Shown in pieces: positions 13,022-22,451 of a stretch of 64,000 nucleotides of DNA. Under the pieces are notes generated by a model. The model ran no database searches, was not told where the DNA came from, and worked only from the letters and a program-made list of their open reading frames with translations. Made by a program: the position numbers and the translations under genes. Position 1 is the first letter of the stretch; the number at the start of each line of letters is the position of its first letter. The DNA comes from Marinobacter vulgaris (GTDB taxonomy: Bacteria; Pseudomonadota; Gammaproteobacteria; Pseudomonadales; Oleiphilaceae): the NCBI RefSeq assembly GCF_003344045.1, contig NZ_QFWX01000003.1:62001-126000 (forward strand), read 5' to 3'.

Positions 13022-13123
13022 GTAGCTGTTGCGGCAACCGGCGGGCCTTTATAATCCCGCCGTTTGATCGTCTGAGGCAGGGCATGGCCCCGCTGTTCGT
13101 CCACGTCTGGTATCGGAAAATAA

Positions 13124-14359
13124 ATGGCGCTCTTGGTTCAGAAATTTGGTGGTACCTCGGTTGGCACCACAGAACGAATTGAAGCGGTTGCTGAGAAAGT
13201 CAGTCGCTTTCGCAAGGAAGGTCATGACGTGGTGGTTGTGGTGTCCGCCATGAGTGGCGAGACCAATCGCCTGATCGGCCTCGCCAATGAAATCATGGAA
13301 GAACCCACGCCCCGGGAAATGGATGTGCTGGTTTCGACCGGTGAGCAGGTGACCATCGCCCTGCTTTCCATGGCTCTGCAGAAGCGTGGCTGCGATGCAC
13401 GCTCCTACACCGGGGCTCAGGTGAGGATTCTGACCGACAGCAGCCACACCAAGGCGCGCATCAGGCAGATCGATGAACAGCGCATGAGGGAAGACCTCGA
13501 CGCCGGCCGCGTGGTCGTGGTCGCAGGCTTTCAGGGCATTGATGAGAACGGCAGCATTACCACCCTGGGTCGTGGCGGATCGGACACCACGGCCGTTGCC
13601 CTTGCTGCTGCATTGAAGGCTGATGAATGCCAGATCTACACGGATGTCGACGGTGTCTATACCACCGATCCAAGAGTGGTCGACAGTGCGCGCCGGCTGG
13701 AGCGGATCACCTTTGAAGAAATGATCGAGATGGCGAGTCTGGGCTCGAAAGTTCTTCAGATTCGCGCGGTGGAGTTTGCAGGTAAATACAATGTTCCTTT
13801 AAGGGTTCTTTCCAGCTTCCAGGAAGGTGAAGGCACCCTGATTACTCTTGAGGATGAAAGCGCCATGGAACAACCGGTCGTTTCCGGCATAGCCTTTAAC
13901 CGTGATGAAGCCAAGCTGACGATTGCTGGCGTGCCCGATACGCCAGGCAGTGCGTTACGTATTCTGCAGCCTGTCAGTGATGCCAATATCGAAGTGGACA
14001 TGATTGTTCAGAACGTGGGTGCGGATAATCGCACGGATTTCACGTTTACCGTGCATCGCAACGATTTCAAGCGTGCTCAGGCTGTTTTGCAACAAGTGGC
14101 CGATGAGCTCAGCGCGCGGGAGGTTAGCGGTGACAGCAAGATTGCCAAGGTCAGCATTGTTGGTGTGGGGATGCGCTCACATGCCGGTGTGGCAACCAAA
14201 ATGTTTGCCGCACTGTCCAACGAAGGTATCAATATTCTGATGATTTCCACCTCCGAGATTAAAATCTCTGTGGTGATTGATGAAAAATATCTTGAGCTGG
14301 CGGTTCGGGCACTTCATAGTGCATTCGAGCTGGACAAGCCAGTGGTTGAGGAAGCCTGA
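13124..14359 (+). CDS. lysC: Aspartate kinase
   Basis: Phosphorylates aspartate, the first step to lysine, threonine, methionine and diaminopimelate. The 411-residue protein has the kinase start [13 protein letters not shown], the [18 protein letters not shown] segment, [12 protein letters not shown] (about 171-182) and two C-terminal ACT domains (about 265-405) that normally bind feedback inhibitors. Length fits the monofunctional class related to Pseudomonas LysC and B. subtilis aspartokinase II. An internal start for a separate beta subunit is possible in this class, but I could not establish one. Confidence 0.97.
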   Translation: MALLVQKFGGTSVGTTERIEAVAEKVSRFRKEGHDVVVVVSAMSGETNRLIGLANEIMEEPTPREMDVLVSTGEQVTIALLSMALQKRGCDARSYTGAQVRILTDSSHTKARIRQIDEQRMREDLDAGRVVVVAGFQGIDENGSITTLGRGGSDTTAVALAAALKADECQIYTDVDGVYTTDPRVVDSARRLERITFEEMIEMASLGSKVLQIRAVEFAGKYNVPLRVLSSFQEGEGTLITLEDESAMEQPVVSGIAFNRDEAKLTIAGVPDTPGSALRILQPVSDANIEVDMIVQNVGADNRTDFTFTVHRNDFKRAQAVLQQVADELSAREVSGDSKIAKVSIVGVGMRSHAGVATKMFAALSNEGINILMISTSEIKISVVIDEKYLELAVRALHSAFELDKPVVEEA

Positions 14360-14544
14360 TTGTTGGCGGGCATACCGTCCGTTTTGCTGGGCTTTCTGTA
14401 GAACAAGGGAATCATTTGCAGGCTTGTGTCTTCAGGTGTGCGTATAAGTGATTATGCGCCTTTTGATTGGCAAGTGATCTCACTATAAAAGTAAGCAGTA
14501 TACATTTGTCGGAACAGGTAGCTCTGGATAAGGGAGTAAAGGAC

Positions 14545-14742
14545 ATGTTGATTTTGACCCGCCGTGTCGGCGAAACCCTGATGGTCGGTGACGATATCAC
14601 CGTAACCGTGCTTGGGGTGAAGGGGAACCAGGTAAGAATTGGTGTAAATGCCCCGAAAGAAGTGGCGGTACACCGTGAAGAGATCTATCAGCGTATTCAG
14701 AGCGAAAAAGGCTCTGAAGAGCCGGAGCCCGGCAATAGCTGA
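14545..14742 (+). CDS. csrA: Carbon storage regulator CsrA/RsmA
   Basis: A 65-residue RNA-binding global regulator that binds GGA motifs in mRNA leaders to control translation. I start it at the ATG at 14545 ([15 protein letters not shown]), preceded by AAGGGAG and AAAGGA. The in-frame extension upstream is not family sequence. The RNA-contacting residues Leu4, Val42 and Arg44 ([11 protein letters not shown]) are all present. The usual context lysC-csrA-tRNA-Ser is kept. The 185-bp gap after lysC probably holds its own promoter. Confidence 0.97.
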   Translation: MLILTRRVGETLMVGDDITVTVLGVKGNQVRIGVNAPKEVAVHREEIYQRIQSEKGSEEPEPGNS

Positions 14743-14871
14743 GAGTGTAGAAACGCCGTTCGGGGGGAAACCAGGACGGCTTTTCTGTATCAGGGGGGAG
14801 CGTGCTTTGAAAAAACTCGTGTCAACCCTATGAAATCAGAAAAATTATGGTAGTATACGCCCCGTTCTCAA

Positions 14872-14963
<92 letters not shown>

Positions 14964-15044
14964 TCTTTTCGGAGATAAGAGAGAACCGTTTGAACTGACA
15001 GCGGTCGGTTTGGATGAAGGTCAGTAGTTCAAGAATAGCGATGC

Positions 15045-15121
15045 GCGGCTGTAGCTCAGCTGGATAGAGTACCTGGCTACGAACCAGGCGGTCGGAGGTT
15101 CGAATCCTCCCAGCCGCGCCA
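15045..15121 (+). tRNA. tRNA-Arg(ACG), copy 1
   Basis: A 77-nt tRNA with acceptor GCGGCTG pairing with CAGCCGC, discriminator G and encoded CCA. The anticodon stem-loop CCTGGCTACGAACCAGG gives anticodon ACG, whose A is normally converted to inosine by TadA so that it reads CGU, CGC and CGA. It is the first of three identical copies. Confidence 0.97.
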
Positions 15122-15148
15122 TTCTCGAACAGACCTGCAAAGTTTAAA

Positions 15149-15225
15149 GCGGCTGTAGCTCAGCTGGATAGAGTACCTGGCTACGAACCAGGCGGTCGGA
15201 GGTTCGAATCCTCCCAGCCGCGCCA
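15149..15225 (+). tRNA. tRNA-Arg(ACG), copy 2
   Basis: Base-for-base the same 77-nt tRNA as copy 1, exactly 104 bp further on, with the same 27-bp spacer after it. Confidence 0.97.
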
Positions 15226-15252
15226 TTCTCGAACAGACCTGCAAAGTTTAAA

Positions 15253-15329
15253 GCGGCTGTAGCTCAGCTGGATAGAGTACCTGGCTACGAACCAGGCGGT
15301 CGGAGGTTCGAATCCTCCCAGCCGCGCCA
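15253..15329 (+). tRNA. tRNA-Arg(ACG), copy 3
   Basis: Third identical copy, again 104 bp after the previous one. It is followed by a strong intrinsic terminator at 15343, so all tRNAs from tRNA-Ser onward could share one transcript. Confidence 0.97.
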
Positions 15330-15342
15330 TATCAAGACCGAG

Positions 15343-15382
15343 ACGCCCCGGATTGTGAACTTCACGATCCGGGGCGTTTTGC
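15343..15382 (+). terminator. Intrinsic terminator of the tRNA cluster
   Basis: A 17-bp stem (15343-15359 with 15361-15377, one G-T pair, GC-rich base ACGCCCCGG) is followed by TTTTGCTTTATT. It ends the tRNA-Ser/tRNA-Arg transcript and, read on the other strand, lies just past the convergent DUF2058 gene. Confidence 0.9.
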
Positions 15383-15386
15383 TTTA

Positions 15387-15923
15387 TTACCACATTAAAT
15401 CATCCGGTATCTCATAACCTGCATAGGGGTCATCATCGCCCTGATCATCACTTTTGCGGTCGTGCAGGACCACCACGGAGCTCTCGTCGCGCTCCATGAT
15501 CTTTCGTGCTATACCCTCCGCAACAATCTCATAGGCGTTGTTCACAAATACAATGGCTAGCCGGCCCCGTGACAACTGGTCAACCATGGTGTCGTCCACA
15601 AAGATCTTCTTGATCTTCCTGTCGTGCACGAACTGGTAGGAAGTCTCCCCCCGGGATCGATCGAGGCGGTTGGTCGCTACCAGCTGCCGGATCTGCGCCA
15701 GGATTTCCTTTTTCTCTGCTTCTTTCTGGCGCTCAAGGTTCAGTTGCCGATCCCGTTCCGCCTTTTCTTCCCTTGCCTGGCGCGCGCGGACCTCGGCCTC
15801 GCTGACTTCAACAGTGCCTTTGGGCTGCTGTTTGCGCTTCTTGTGTTTTTCGTTGCGAATGGCCTTGGCCTTTTTTTCATCGGCCAGGCCGGCCTTTAAC
15901 AGCTGATCCTGAAGTGATGGCAT
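15387..15923 (-). CDS. DUF2058 family protein (YaiL-like)
   Basis: A 178-residue soluble protein recognisable as the DUF2058/YaiL family: N-terminal LQDQLLKAGLADEKKAKA, a Lys/Arg/Glu-rich charged helix (about 20-75), then the conserved DRSRGETSYQFVHDRKIKKI segment and an acidic C-terminus. The biochemical role is unknown. The helix suggests nucleic-acid or ribosome contact, but this is speculation. It converges on the tRNA-Arg cluster and diverges from dbpA. Confidence 0.85.
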   Translation of the reverse strand: MPSLQDQLLKAGLADEKKAKAIRNEKHKKRKQQPKGTVEVSEAEVRARQAREEKAERDRQLNLERQKEAEKKEILAQIRQLVATNRLDRSRGETSYQFVHDRKIKKIFVDDTMVDQLSRGRLAIVFVNNAYEIVAEGIARKIMERDESSVVVLHDRKSDDQGDDDPYAGYEIPDDLMW

Positions 15924-16027
15924 TCAATGCTCCGTGACGGTTTGCTATTTCTGGTAAACTGGTCCCAGTATACGCCCGGAAGGCTTCCGGTCGAACCCAT
16001 CCCTTATTGCTATCTCCAGGAATTTTT

Positions 16028-17401
16028 ATGTCTTCATTCAGTCAGCTGGGGCTTTCCCGGGCCATGCTCGAGAACTTGTCGAGGCTTGGCTTTGAGAATC
16101 CGACGCCCATCCAGATCGGGGCCTTGCCCCATGCACTGGGGGGTAGTGACCTGATTGCGATGGCCCAGACAGGCAGTGGCAAGACCGCGGCCTTTGGTAT
16201 TCCTCTGGTAGAAAAGCTGAACCTGCGCAAATTCGTTATTCAGGGCCTGGTACTCTGCCCAACCCGGGAACTGGCGGACCAGGTTGCCAAATCACTGCGG
16301 GAACTGGCGGTTGCACGGGATAACGTGAAAATACTGTCTCTGTGCGGTGGCGTTTCCATTGGTCCCCAGATTGGTTCGCTCAGCCATGGTGCCCATATTG
16401 TGGTGGGGACCCCCGGACGGATTCAGGACCATCTGCGCAAGGGCACTTTAAAGCTGGACCACCTGCAGACTCTGGTTCTGGATGAGGCCGACCGGATGCT
16501 GGATATGGGTTTCCAGGACGCGGTGGAAGACATTATCAGCCAGGCACCGACCAAAAGGCAGACGTTGATGTTCTCCGCCACCTGGCCGGACAATATTCGC
16601 AAGCTCAGCGAACAATATCAGCACAATCCGGTGGATGTGAGAATTGATAGCCAGGCCATTGACTCTGACATCAGCGAGCGTTTCTACGAAATCGCGCCGG
16701 GGCAACAGGTTCAGGCGCTGGCAGCATTGTTGTCGCTGCACCAGCCGGCTTCCTGTATTGCCTTCTGTACCAGAAAGCAGCAGTGCGATGAGGTGGCCAG
16801 CGAACTGAACGACATGGGCTTTGCGGCCTTGCCCCTGCATGGTGACCTGGAGCAGAGGGACCGTGACAGTGTTCTTGTCCGTTTCGGTAATCAGAGTTGT
16901 TCAGTGCTTGTGGCGACCGACGTTGCGGCGCGGGGCCTCGACATCAAATCGCTGCCGTTGGTGGTAAACGTGGAGCCGGCACGGGATCCGGAAGTGCATA
17001 CCCATCGTGTCGGGCGCACGGGCCGGGCAGGCGAACAGGGCCTGGCCGTGACATTCTGCACACCGTCCCAGGCTCACAAGATCAACCGGCTGGAGGCCGG
17101 GCGGAAACAGGCCGTGGAGTGGGGTGACACGGGGAATCTGCTGGTAACGCCGTTGCAGCCATTGAGTCCCGCAATGAAAACCCTGTGCATTGCCGGTGGT
17201 CGCAAAGACAAGGTCAGGCCCGGAGACGTAATGGGTGCGCTTACCGGTGAAGCGGGACTTCCGGGCAAGGCCGTAGGCAGAATTGATCTCTTTGATTTTC
17301 AGTGTTTTGTGGCTGTAGAGAGAGAATCAGCCGCTACAGCCCTGAAAAGGCTGGAGCAAGGTCGCATCAAAGGCCGGAAAATGCGTGTACGTTATGCATG
17401 A
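16028..17401 (+). CDS. dbpA: ATP-dependent RNA helicase DbpA
   Basis: DEAD-box helicase of 457 residues acting in 50S ribosomal subunit assembly. Motifs in order: Q motif (NPTPIQ), AQTGSGKT (about 48), PTRELA, DEADRMLDMGF (about 151), MFSATW, TDVAARGLD and HRVGRTGRAG. The C-terminal ~75 residues (VRPGDVMGALTGEAGLPGKAVGRIDLFD) form the DbpA RNA-binding domain that targets 23S rRNA hairpin 92, which distinguishes it from other DEAD-box paralogues. I chose the ATG at 16028 because MSSFSQLGLS matches the family start. Confidence 0.95.
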   Translation: MSSFSQLGLSRAMLENLSRLGFENPTPIQIGALPHALGGSDLIAMAQTGSGKTAAFGIPLVEKLNLRKFVIQGLVLCPTRELADQVAKSLRELAVARDNVKILSLCGGVSIGPQIGSLSHGAHIVVGTPGRIQDHLRKGTLKLDHLQTLVLDEADRMLDMGFQDAVEDIISQAPTKRQTLMFSATWPDNIRKLSEQYQHNPVDVRIDSQAIDSDISERFYEIAPGQQVQALAALLSLHQPASCIAFCTRKQQCDEVASELNDMGFAALPLHGDLEQRDRDSVLVRFGNQSCSVLVATDVAARGLDIKSLPLVVNVEPARDPEVHTHRVGRTGRAGEQGLAVTFCTPSQAHKINRLEAGRKQAVEWGDTGNLLVTPLQPLSPAMKTLCIAGGRKDKVRPGDVMGALTGEAGLPGKAVGRIDLFDFQCFVAVERESAATALKRLEQGRIKGRKMRVRYA

Positions 17402-17614
17402 ATGAGAATTGCTTTTACCCGCCCGAAGCCCGTCAGCACGGGCCGAAGCGCTCGGAAACCACCTATTGAAACCTGCAATTAGGTTGCTCAGTGGGTCGGA
17501 AAACGGTAAATTACGCGGGATTTTGTCCGCCGAATTGCCGCGGCTATGGGCCCGGCCCAATGGGTATCAGGCAAATCGGAAAAATCAATCACTCAATACA
17601 GGTAGCTATTCGTT

Positions 17615-17872
17615 ATGAATGAGCTGATGTCACAAGCCATTGATCTGATGGTCGCAGGCATGGGGTTTGTATTCGCATTCCTTATCATACTGGTGTTTGC
17701 AACCCTGCTCATGTCAAAACTGGTCCTCCGGTTCGGCCCTGCTGAGCCCGAACCTGCTGTGCCGGCCCGTAAATCACGTGCAAAGCCCTCAGCGCCTTCG
17801 CCAGTTGATCCTGACACCGCTGAAGCGATTAAAAAAGCGATTGCACAATACCGGTCACGCCACAAGAAGTGA
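17615..17872 (+). CDS. oadG: Oxaloacetate decarboxylase gamma subunit
   Basis: Small membrane subunit (85 residues) of the sodium-pumping oxaloacetate decarboxylase. It has one N-terminal membrane helix (GMGFVFAFLIILVFATLLMSKLVLRF), a Pro/Ala-rich linker and a C-terminal AIKKAIAQYRSRHKK tail. In the family gamma anchors the complex and binds zinc. It is the first gene of oadG-oadA-oadB. The 213-bp region upstream carries no gene and should hold the promoter. Confidence 0.9.
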   Translation: MNELMSQAIDLMVAGMGFVFAFLIILVFATLLMSKLVLRFGPAEPEPAVPARKSRAKPSAPSPVDPDTAEAIKKAIAQYRSRHKK

Positions 17873-17914
17873 CCTGGCAGACAGATTAGAACCTTTAAAC
17901 AGAAGGCTGACACG

Positions 17915-19714
17915 ATGACTGACACAAAGAAACCGCTGGGGATTACGGACGTTATTCTGCGTGACGCCCACCAATCCCTGCTGGCCACCCGCATGCGGCT
18001 TGACGACATGCTGCCCATTGCCGAGAAGCTGGACAAAGTTGGCTTCTGGTCACTGGAATCCTGGGGTGGTGCGACTTTTGACTCCTGCATCCGCTATCTG
18101 GGCGAAGATCCGTGGGAGCGTATCCGCGAGCTGAAAAAAGCCATGCCCAACACGCCGCAGCAAATGCTTCTGCGCGGCCAGAACCTGCTGGGCTACCGGC
18201 ACTACGCGGATGATGTGGTAGACCGTTTCTGTGAGCGTGCCGCCGAAAATGGCGTGGATGTGTTCCGTATTTTCGATGCCATGAACGATCCCCGTAACCT
18301 GGATCGCGCCATCAAGGCTGTTCGGAAGACCGGCAAGCATGCCCAGGGTACCATTGCCTATACCACCAGCCCGGTGCACACCATCGACATGTGGGTAGAG
18401 CTGGCGAAGGAAGTCGCGGACATGGGCGCGGACTCCCTCGCCATCAAGGACATGGCTGGCATTCTCAAGCCTTACGTTGCTTTCGATCTGGTCAGCCGTC
18501 TCAAGAAAGAACTGGATATTCCGATCCACATGCAGTGCCACGCAACAACGGGTATGTCTACCGCAACCGCGGTCAAGGCAGCGGAAGCCGGCATCGACAA
18601 CGTTGATACGGCCATCTCCTCCATGAGTATGACCTATGGTCATTCGCCCACCGAGGCGGTAGTTGCGATTCTGGAAGGTACCGATCGTGACACCGGTCTT
18701 GATCTCAACCTGCTTGAAGAAATCGCCAGTTACTTCCGTGAAGTCCGTAAGAAGTACGCCAGGTTCGAAGGCAGCCTCAGGGGCACCGACTCCCGCATCC
18801 TGATCGCCCAGGTTCCGGGTGGCATGCTGACCAACATGGAAAACCAGCTGAAAGAGCAGAACGCGGCCGACAAATTCGACCAGGTTCTGGATGAAATCCC
18901 CAAGGTACGCGAAGACTTGGGCTTTATCCCGCTGGTAACACCGACGTCCCAGATCGTGGGTACCCAGGCGGTGCTGAACGTTTTGACCGGTGAGCGCTAC
19001 AAGTCGATCTCGAAGGAAACTGCCGCGATTCTGAAGGGCGAGTACGGTGCTGCACCGGCGCCAATGAACAAGGAGCTGCAGGAGCGTGTTCTGGAGGGAA
19101 AAGAACCAGTGACCTGCCGTCCGGCCGACCTGATTGAGCCGGAAATGGACAAGCTGACCGAAGAGCTCCGGGGCATCGCGAAAGAGAAAGACATCAAGCT
19201 TGCCGACCAGGAAGTGGATGATGTTCTGACTTATGCCCTGTTCCCGCAGATCGGCCTCAAGTTTCTCGAGAACCGTGGCAACCCGGATGCATTCGAGCCG
19301 GTACCTACCAAAGAAGACGCAGCCGCGGCATCGGCTCCGGCCAAGAAGGGCGCTCCGGAGACCTACACCGTGGAAGTTAACGGCAAAGAGTACGTGGTTG
19401 CCGTTAATGAGGGCGGTGAGATCAGCCAGATCGAAGGCAAGGACGGTTCCAGCGCATCAGCGCCAGCGGCCTCCTCGCCCGCGCCAGCCCCTGCGGGCGG
19501 CGGCGAGCCTGTTCCGGCGCCGCTGGGTGGCAACATCTTCAAGGTACTGGTTTCTCCAGGTGACGTCGTTGAAGAAGGCGATGTGATGATCATCCTCGAA
19601 GCCATGAAAATGGAAACCGAGGTGCGCGCACCCAAGGCCGGTACCATCGGCGAAGTCTTCATCAAGGTCGGTGATGCCGTTTCCGTTGATGATGAAATGC
19701 TGACAATCGCATAA
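17915..19714 (+). CDS. oadA: Oxaloacetate decarboxylase alpha subunit (biotin-containing)
   Basis: Carboxyltransferase subunit (599 residues) that moves CO2 from oxaloacetate to biotin, yielding pyruvate. The N-terminal barrel starts [17 protein letters not shown] and includes [17 protein letters not shown] with its metal-binding His. The ACP-like PYC_OADA region follows (about 300-450), then an Ala/Pro linker (about 465-530) and a C-terminal biotinyl domain with EAMKMET; the biotinylated lysine is Lys565. The gene lies 42 bp after oadG and 13 bp before oadB. Coupling to sodium export is the established role of the three-subunit complex. Confidence 0.97.
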   Translation: MTDTKKPLGITDVILRDAHQSLLATRMRLDDMLPIAEKLDKVGFWSLESWGGATFDSCIRYLGEDPWERIRELKKAMPNTPQQMLLRGQNLLGYRHYADDVVDRFCERAAENGVDVFRIFDAMNDPRNLDRAIKAVRKTGKHAQGTIAYTTSPVHTIDMWVELAKEVADMGADSLAIKDMAGILKPYVAFDLVSRLKKELDIPIHMQCHATTGMSTATAVKAAEAGIDNVDTAISSMSMTYGHSPTEAVVAILEGTDRDTGLDLNLLEEIASYFREVRKKYARFEGSLRGTDSRILIAQVPGGMLTNMENQLKEQNAADKFDQVLDEIPKVREDLGFIPLVTPTSQIVGTQAVLNVLTGERYKSISKETAAILKGEYGAAPAPMNKELQERVLEGKEPVTCRPADLIEPEMDKLTEELRGIAKEKDIKLADQEVDDVLTYALFPQIGLKFLENRGNPDAFEPVPTKEDAAAASAPAKKGAPETYTVEVNGKEYVVAVNEGGEISQIEGKDGSSASAPAASSPAPAPAGGGEPVPAPLGGNIFKVLVSPGDVVEEGDVMIILEAMKMETEVRAPKAGTIGEVFIKVGDAVSVDDEMLTIA

Positions 19715-19727
19715 GGGCCAGCATTCC

Positions 19728-21050
19728 ATGGATAAATTAATGACGTTGTGGACGGGCAGTGGCCTGTTCAATATAGAGCCTGGACAGGTGGTGATGATTC
19801 TCATCGGCCTCGGGCTTTTGTATCTTGCGGTTCGCAAGAAGTTCGAGCCCTTGCTGCTGGTGCCGATTGGTTTTGGTGGCATTCTGGCGAACATTCCGGA
19901 GGCAGGGCTTGCCCTGTCTGCCGCGGAAAATGCGATTCACTTTGCCAAGCCTCAGGCTATGGCCGCCCTGGCGGGTGTTCTGGACGTCTCCTATCAGGCC
20001 GGCCAGGCGGTAACGCCGGAGATCAAGGAGGCATTCAAGGCTGCCTACAAGGATGCCAGTTACGCGTCCATAAGCATGGCCAATGCGGTTGCCCAGGATA
20101 ATGGCTATGGCAACGGCATGCTCTACAACTTCTACACCGTTGTTATCGGTAGCACCATTGGGCCGCTGCTGATTTTCATGGGTGTAGGGGCAATGACGGA
20201 CTTTGGCCCGCTGCTGGCGAACCCGAAGACGCTGCTGCTCGGCGCTGCCGCCCAGTTTGGTATCTTTGGTACCGTACTCGGTGCGGCGCTGCTGGACTGG
20301 CTGGGCATCCTCGATTTCACTATCCTGGAAGCGGCTGCTATCGGCATTATCGGCGGTGCAGACGGGCCCACCTCCATCTATGTGTCCAGCGTGCTGGCGC
20401 CTCACCTGATTGGTGCAATCGCGGTCTCGGCCTATGCCTACATGGCGCTGGTGCCGATGATTCAGCCCCCCATCATGAAGGCACTGACCTCGCAGAAAGA
20501 GCGGGCCATCAAAATGACCCAGCTGCGTCCGGTGACCAAAAAAGAGAAGATTGTCTTCCCTATCGTGGTGCTGGTTGCGGTTGCGCTGTTCCTGCCGGAC
20601 GCTGCTCCGCTGCTGGGTATGTTCTGCTTCGGTAACCTGATGCGCGAGTGTGGTGTGGTCGAGCGTTTGAGCGACACCGCCCAGAATGCGCTGATCAACA
20701 TCGTAACCATCTTCCTGGGCCTGTCGGTTGGCTCCAAGCTGATGGCTGACAGCTTCCTGGACGGCCAGACCCTGGGCATCCTGGGGCTGGGCATTGTGGC
20801 CTTTGCGGTAGGTACGGCCTGCGGTGTTTTGATGGCAAAACTGATGAATGCCTTCGTGAAGGAGCCCATCAATCCGCTGATCGGTTCTGCCGGCGTCTCC
20901 GCGGTGCCGATGGCTGCACGGGTGTCCAACAAGGTTGGTCTTGAAGCCAATCCGCAGAACTTCCTGCTGATGCACGCCATGGGACCCAACGTGGCTGGTG
21001 TTATCGGCTCTGCGGTCGCGGCTGGCGTGATGATCAAGCTGCTGGGCTAA
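19728..21050 (+). CDS. oadB: Oxaloacetate decarboxylase beta subunit
   Basis: Membrane subunit (440 residues) that decarboxylates carboxybiotin and exports Na+. Multiple hydrophobic helices are separated by conserved loops including [13 protein letters not shown], which contains the Asp of the sodium path, and the C-terminal [26 protein letters not shown]. Length is normal for OadB. An intrinsic terminator follows 20 bp after the stop, closing the operon. Confidence 0.97.
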   Translation: MDKLMTLWTGSGLFNIEPGQVVMILIGLGLLYLAVRKKFEPLLLVPIGFGGILANIPEAGLALSAAENAIHFAKPQAMAALAGVLDVSYQAGQAVTPEIKEAFKAAYKDASYASISMANAVAQDNGYGNGMLYNFYTVVIGSTIGPLLIFMGVGAMTDFGPLLANPKTLLLGAAAQFGIFGTVLGAALLDWLGILDFTILEAAAIGIIGGADGPTSIYVSSVLAPHLIGAIAVSAYAYMALVPMIQPPIMKALTSQKERAIKMTQLRPVTKKEKIVFPIVVLVAVALFLPDAAPLLGMFCFGNLMRECGVVERLSDTAQNALINIVTIFLGLSVGSKLMADSFLDGQTLGILGLGIVAFAVGTACGVLMAKLMNAFVKEPINPLIGSAGVSAVPMAARVSNKVGLEANPQNFLLMHAMGPNVAGVIGSAVAAGVMIKLLG

Positions 21051-21069
21051 TTGTTTTGCCGTAGTACCC

Positions 21070-21099
21070 AAAAAACCCCGCGAAAGCGGGGTTTTTTTT
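21070..21099 (+). terminator. Intrinsic terminator of oadGAB
   Basis: AAAAAACCCCGC, a GAAA tetraloop, then GCGGGG and a run of eight T. The symmetric A and T tracts make it work in either direction. Confidence 0.95.
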
Positions 21100-21191
21100 C
21101 AGAGTTTTTCAGGAAATATTTCAGCTATTGACTTGTTACTAACCTGACTGCAGTTTGAATTGAAGTGAGGCGCAATTTATGGAGGTGTGAC

Positions 21192-21938
21192 TTGGGTGGA
21201 GCTGATTGGTCGGATTTGATGGAACATTGGGCCGGGCTGACCCCCAAGCAGGCGATGGAGTTGCAGCGCCAGGCTGCCAGCCAGGTAATCACGGTAGACG
21301 ACCTGCCGGAAGTCAGAATGGTGGCGGGCGTGGACGTGGGCTTTGAGGGGCACGAGACGGCGCGGGCTGCGATTGTCGTCCTGCGCCTGGATGATCTGGA
21401 GCCTGTTGATTACGCGGTTGCCAGATTGCCCGCACCGATGCCCTATATTCCTGGCTTACTGTCGTTCCGGGAATGTCCGGTAATACTGAAGGCCCTGTCC
21501 CGGCTTACCATAAAACCCGATGTCCTGCTCTGTGATGGCCAGGGCATTGCCCATCCCCGTCGGCTGGGAGTGGCCTCCCATACCGGGCTGCTGACCGGGC
21601 TGCCCAGTATAGGCGTTGGCAAGAGCCGACTGATCGGCAGCCATGGGTCGGTGCCCGAAAACAGGGGTGAATGGACTCCACTGGTGGATAAGGGTGAAGA
21701 TATTGGCGCAGTGCTGAGAACGCGGGCGGGAGTAAAACCATTGTTCATTTCACCGGGACACCGCATCAGTCTTGCCGCTGCTGTTCATTACGTCATGCGT
21801 TGCACCACCCGTTACCGCCTGCCAGAGACGACTCGCTGGGCCGACGGCGTTGCGTCTGCTCGCAGTCATCGGTGGCTTGACCAGTTAAAAAAACTTCCGC
21901 GCGCCAGGGGTCCTGAAGGCTGTGTTTCTGCTGACTGA
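21192..21938 (+). CDS. nfi: Endonuclease V (deoxyinosine 3'-endonuclease)
   Basis: Repair nuclease that cuts DNA one base 3' of deoxyinosine. Conserved motifs: VAGVDVGFE (first catalytic Asp), RLPAPMPYIPGLLSFRE, the active-site segment DVLLCDGQGIAHPRRLGVASH, SIGVGKSRL, PLFISPGHRISL and RLPETTRWAD. A GGAGGTG ribosome binding site sits four bases before the TTG at 21192, so I take that as the start (248 residues). An in-frame GTG at 21165 and an ATG at 21219 have no such site. The C-terminus is about 15 residues longer than in E. coli. Confidence 0.93.
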   Translation: MGGADWSDLMEHWAGLTPKQAMELQRQAASQVITVDDLPEVRMVAGVDVGFEGHETARAAIVVLRLDDLEPVDYAVARLPAPMPYIPGLLSFRECPVILKALSRLTIKPDVLLCDGQGIAHPRRLGVASHTGLLTGLPSIGVGKSRLIGSHGSVPENRGEWTPLVDKGEDIGAVLRTRAGVKPLFISPGHRISLAAAVHYVMRCTTRYRLPETTRWADGVASARSHRWLDQLKKLPRARGPEGCVSAD

Positions 21939-21978
21939 CCATACGGATTAATGGTGGACGACATTCTGGTGATCCCTG

Positions 21979-22414
21979 TTGAGACGTCTGCCTTCGTGTG
22001 AGAACGAGGTGGTCGCGCAACTGGTCGAGCTTCGGCGCAAGGCTCCGGACTATGTTCGTCAGGACGGCATATCATCGGCCTCGTCGTGGGGAGGTAAAGT
22101 TGAGCACAAGGCGGTGCGTAAAGCCTTGCCGGAGAGTTACGAATATCTCTTTCATCAAACCGGGGAAGCAGCTTTCTTTCTTTCTGGAGCTTGGTGAGAG
22201 AACACCTGCGATATTACGCTTACCCCGCCTGGAGCGGGCCATTGGTGTACTTTACCTGCCCCAGTCGGGGCGCCAAAGCCACTATTTCTTTTGTGAACTG
22301 GCGAGGCAGTTTGATGCGGTGTTCCATTTTGACCGAATACACGCCCTGGAACCCCTGGAAAATGCCTCCCAGTGGGCCAGGGAAACGCCCGAGACCTATC
22401 CGTTTGGCGTCTAG
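21979..22414 (+). pseudogene. Erythromycin esterase family protein, C-terminal remnant (frameshift and internal deletion)
   Basis: Two reading frames together spell the C-terminal part of the erythromycin-esterase-like family. Frame one gives EVVAQLVELRRKAPDYVRQDG, then SSASSWGGKVEHKAVRKALPESYEYLFHQ, then a stop. Frame two gives PRLERAIGVLYLPQSGRQSHYF, FDAVFHFDRIHALEPLE and PETYPFGV, the usual C-terminus. The switch falls in three TTTC units (22173-22184); with two units the frames join as AAFFLELGERTP. The jump from RRKAPDYVRQDG to SSASSWGG also skips the middle of the family, so an internal deletion is likely, and the N-terminal catalytic part is absent. The product cannot be an active hydrolase. 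Family recognition is from memory. Confidence 0.7.
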
Positions 22415-22451
22415 GGGGAGAAGGTATGGCGGCCCCCGAGCCGCCTGACGG

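Larger units (their letters stand above)
15045..15329 (+). repeat. 104-bp tandem repeat of tRNA-Arg gene plus spacer
   Basis: The three tRNA-Arg genes start at 15045, 15149 and 15253. The unit is 77 bp of tRNA plus the 27-bp spacer TTCTCGAACAGACC...TTTAAA. Both spacers are identical, which points to recent duplication or ongoing gene conversion. Confidence 0.95.

Noticed and set aside
19737..21071. 444-codon minus-strand frame opposite oadB
   Set aside because: Hydrophilic Arg/His/Gln/Asp-rich antisense of a membrane-protein gene; no family resemblance and oadB is certain.
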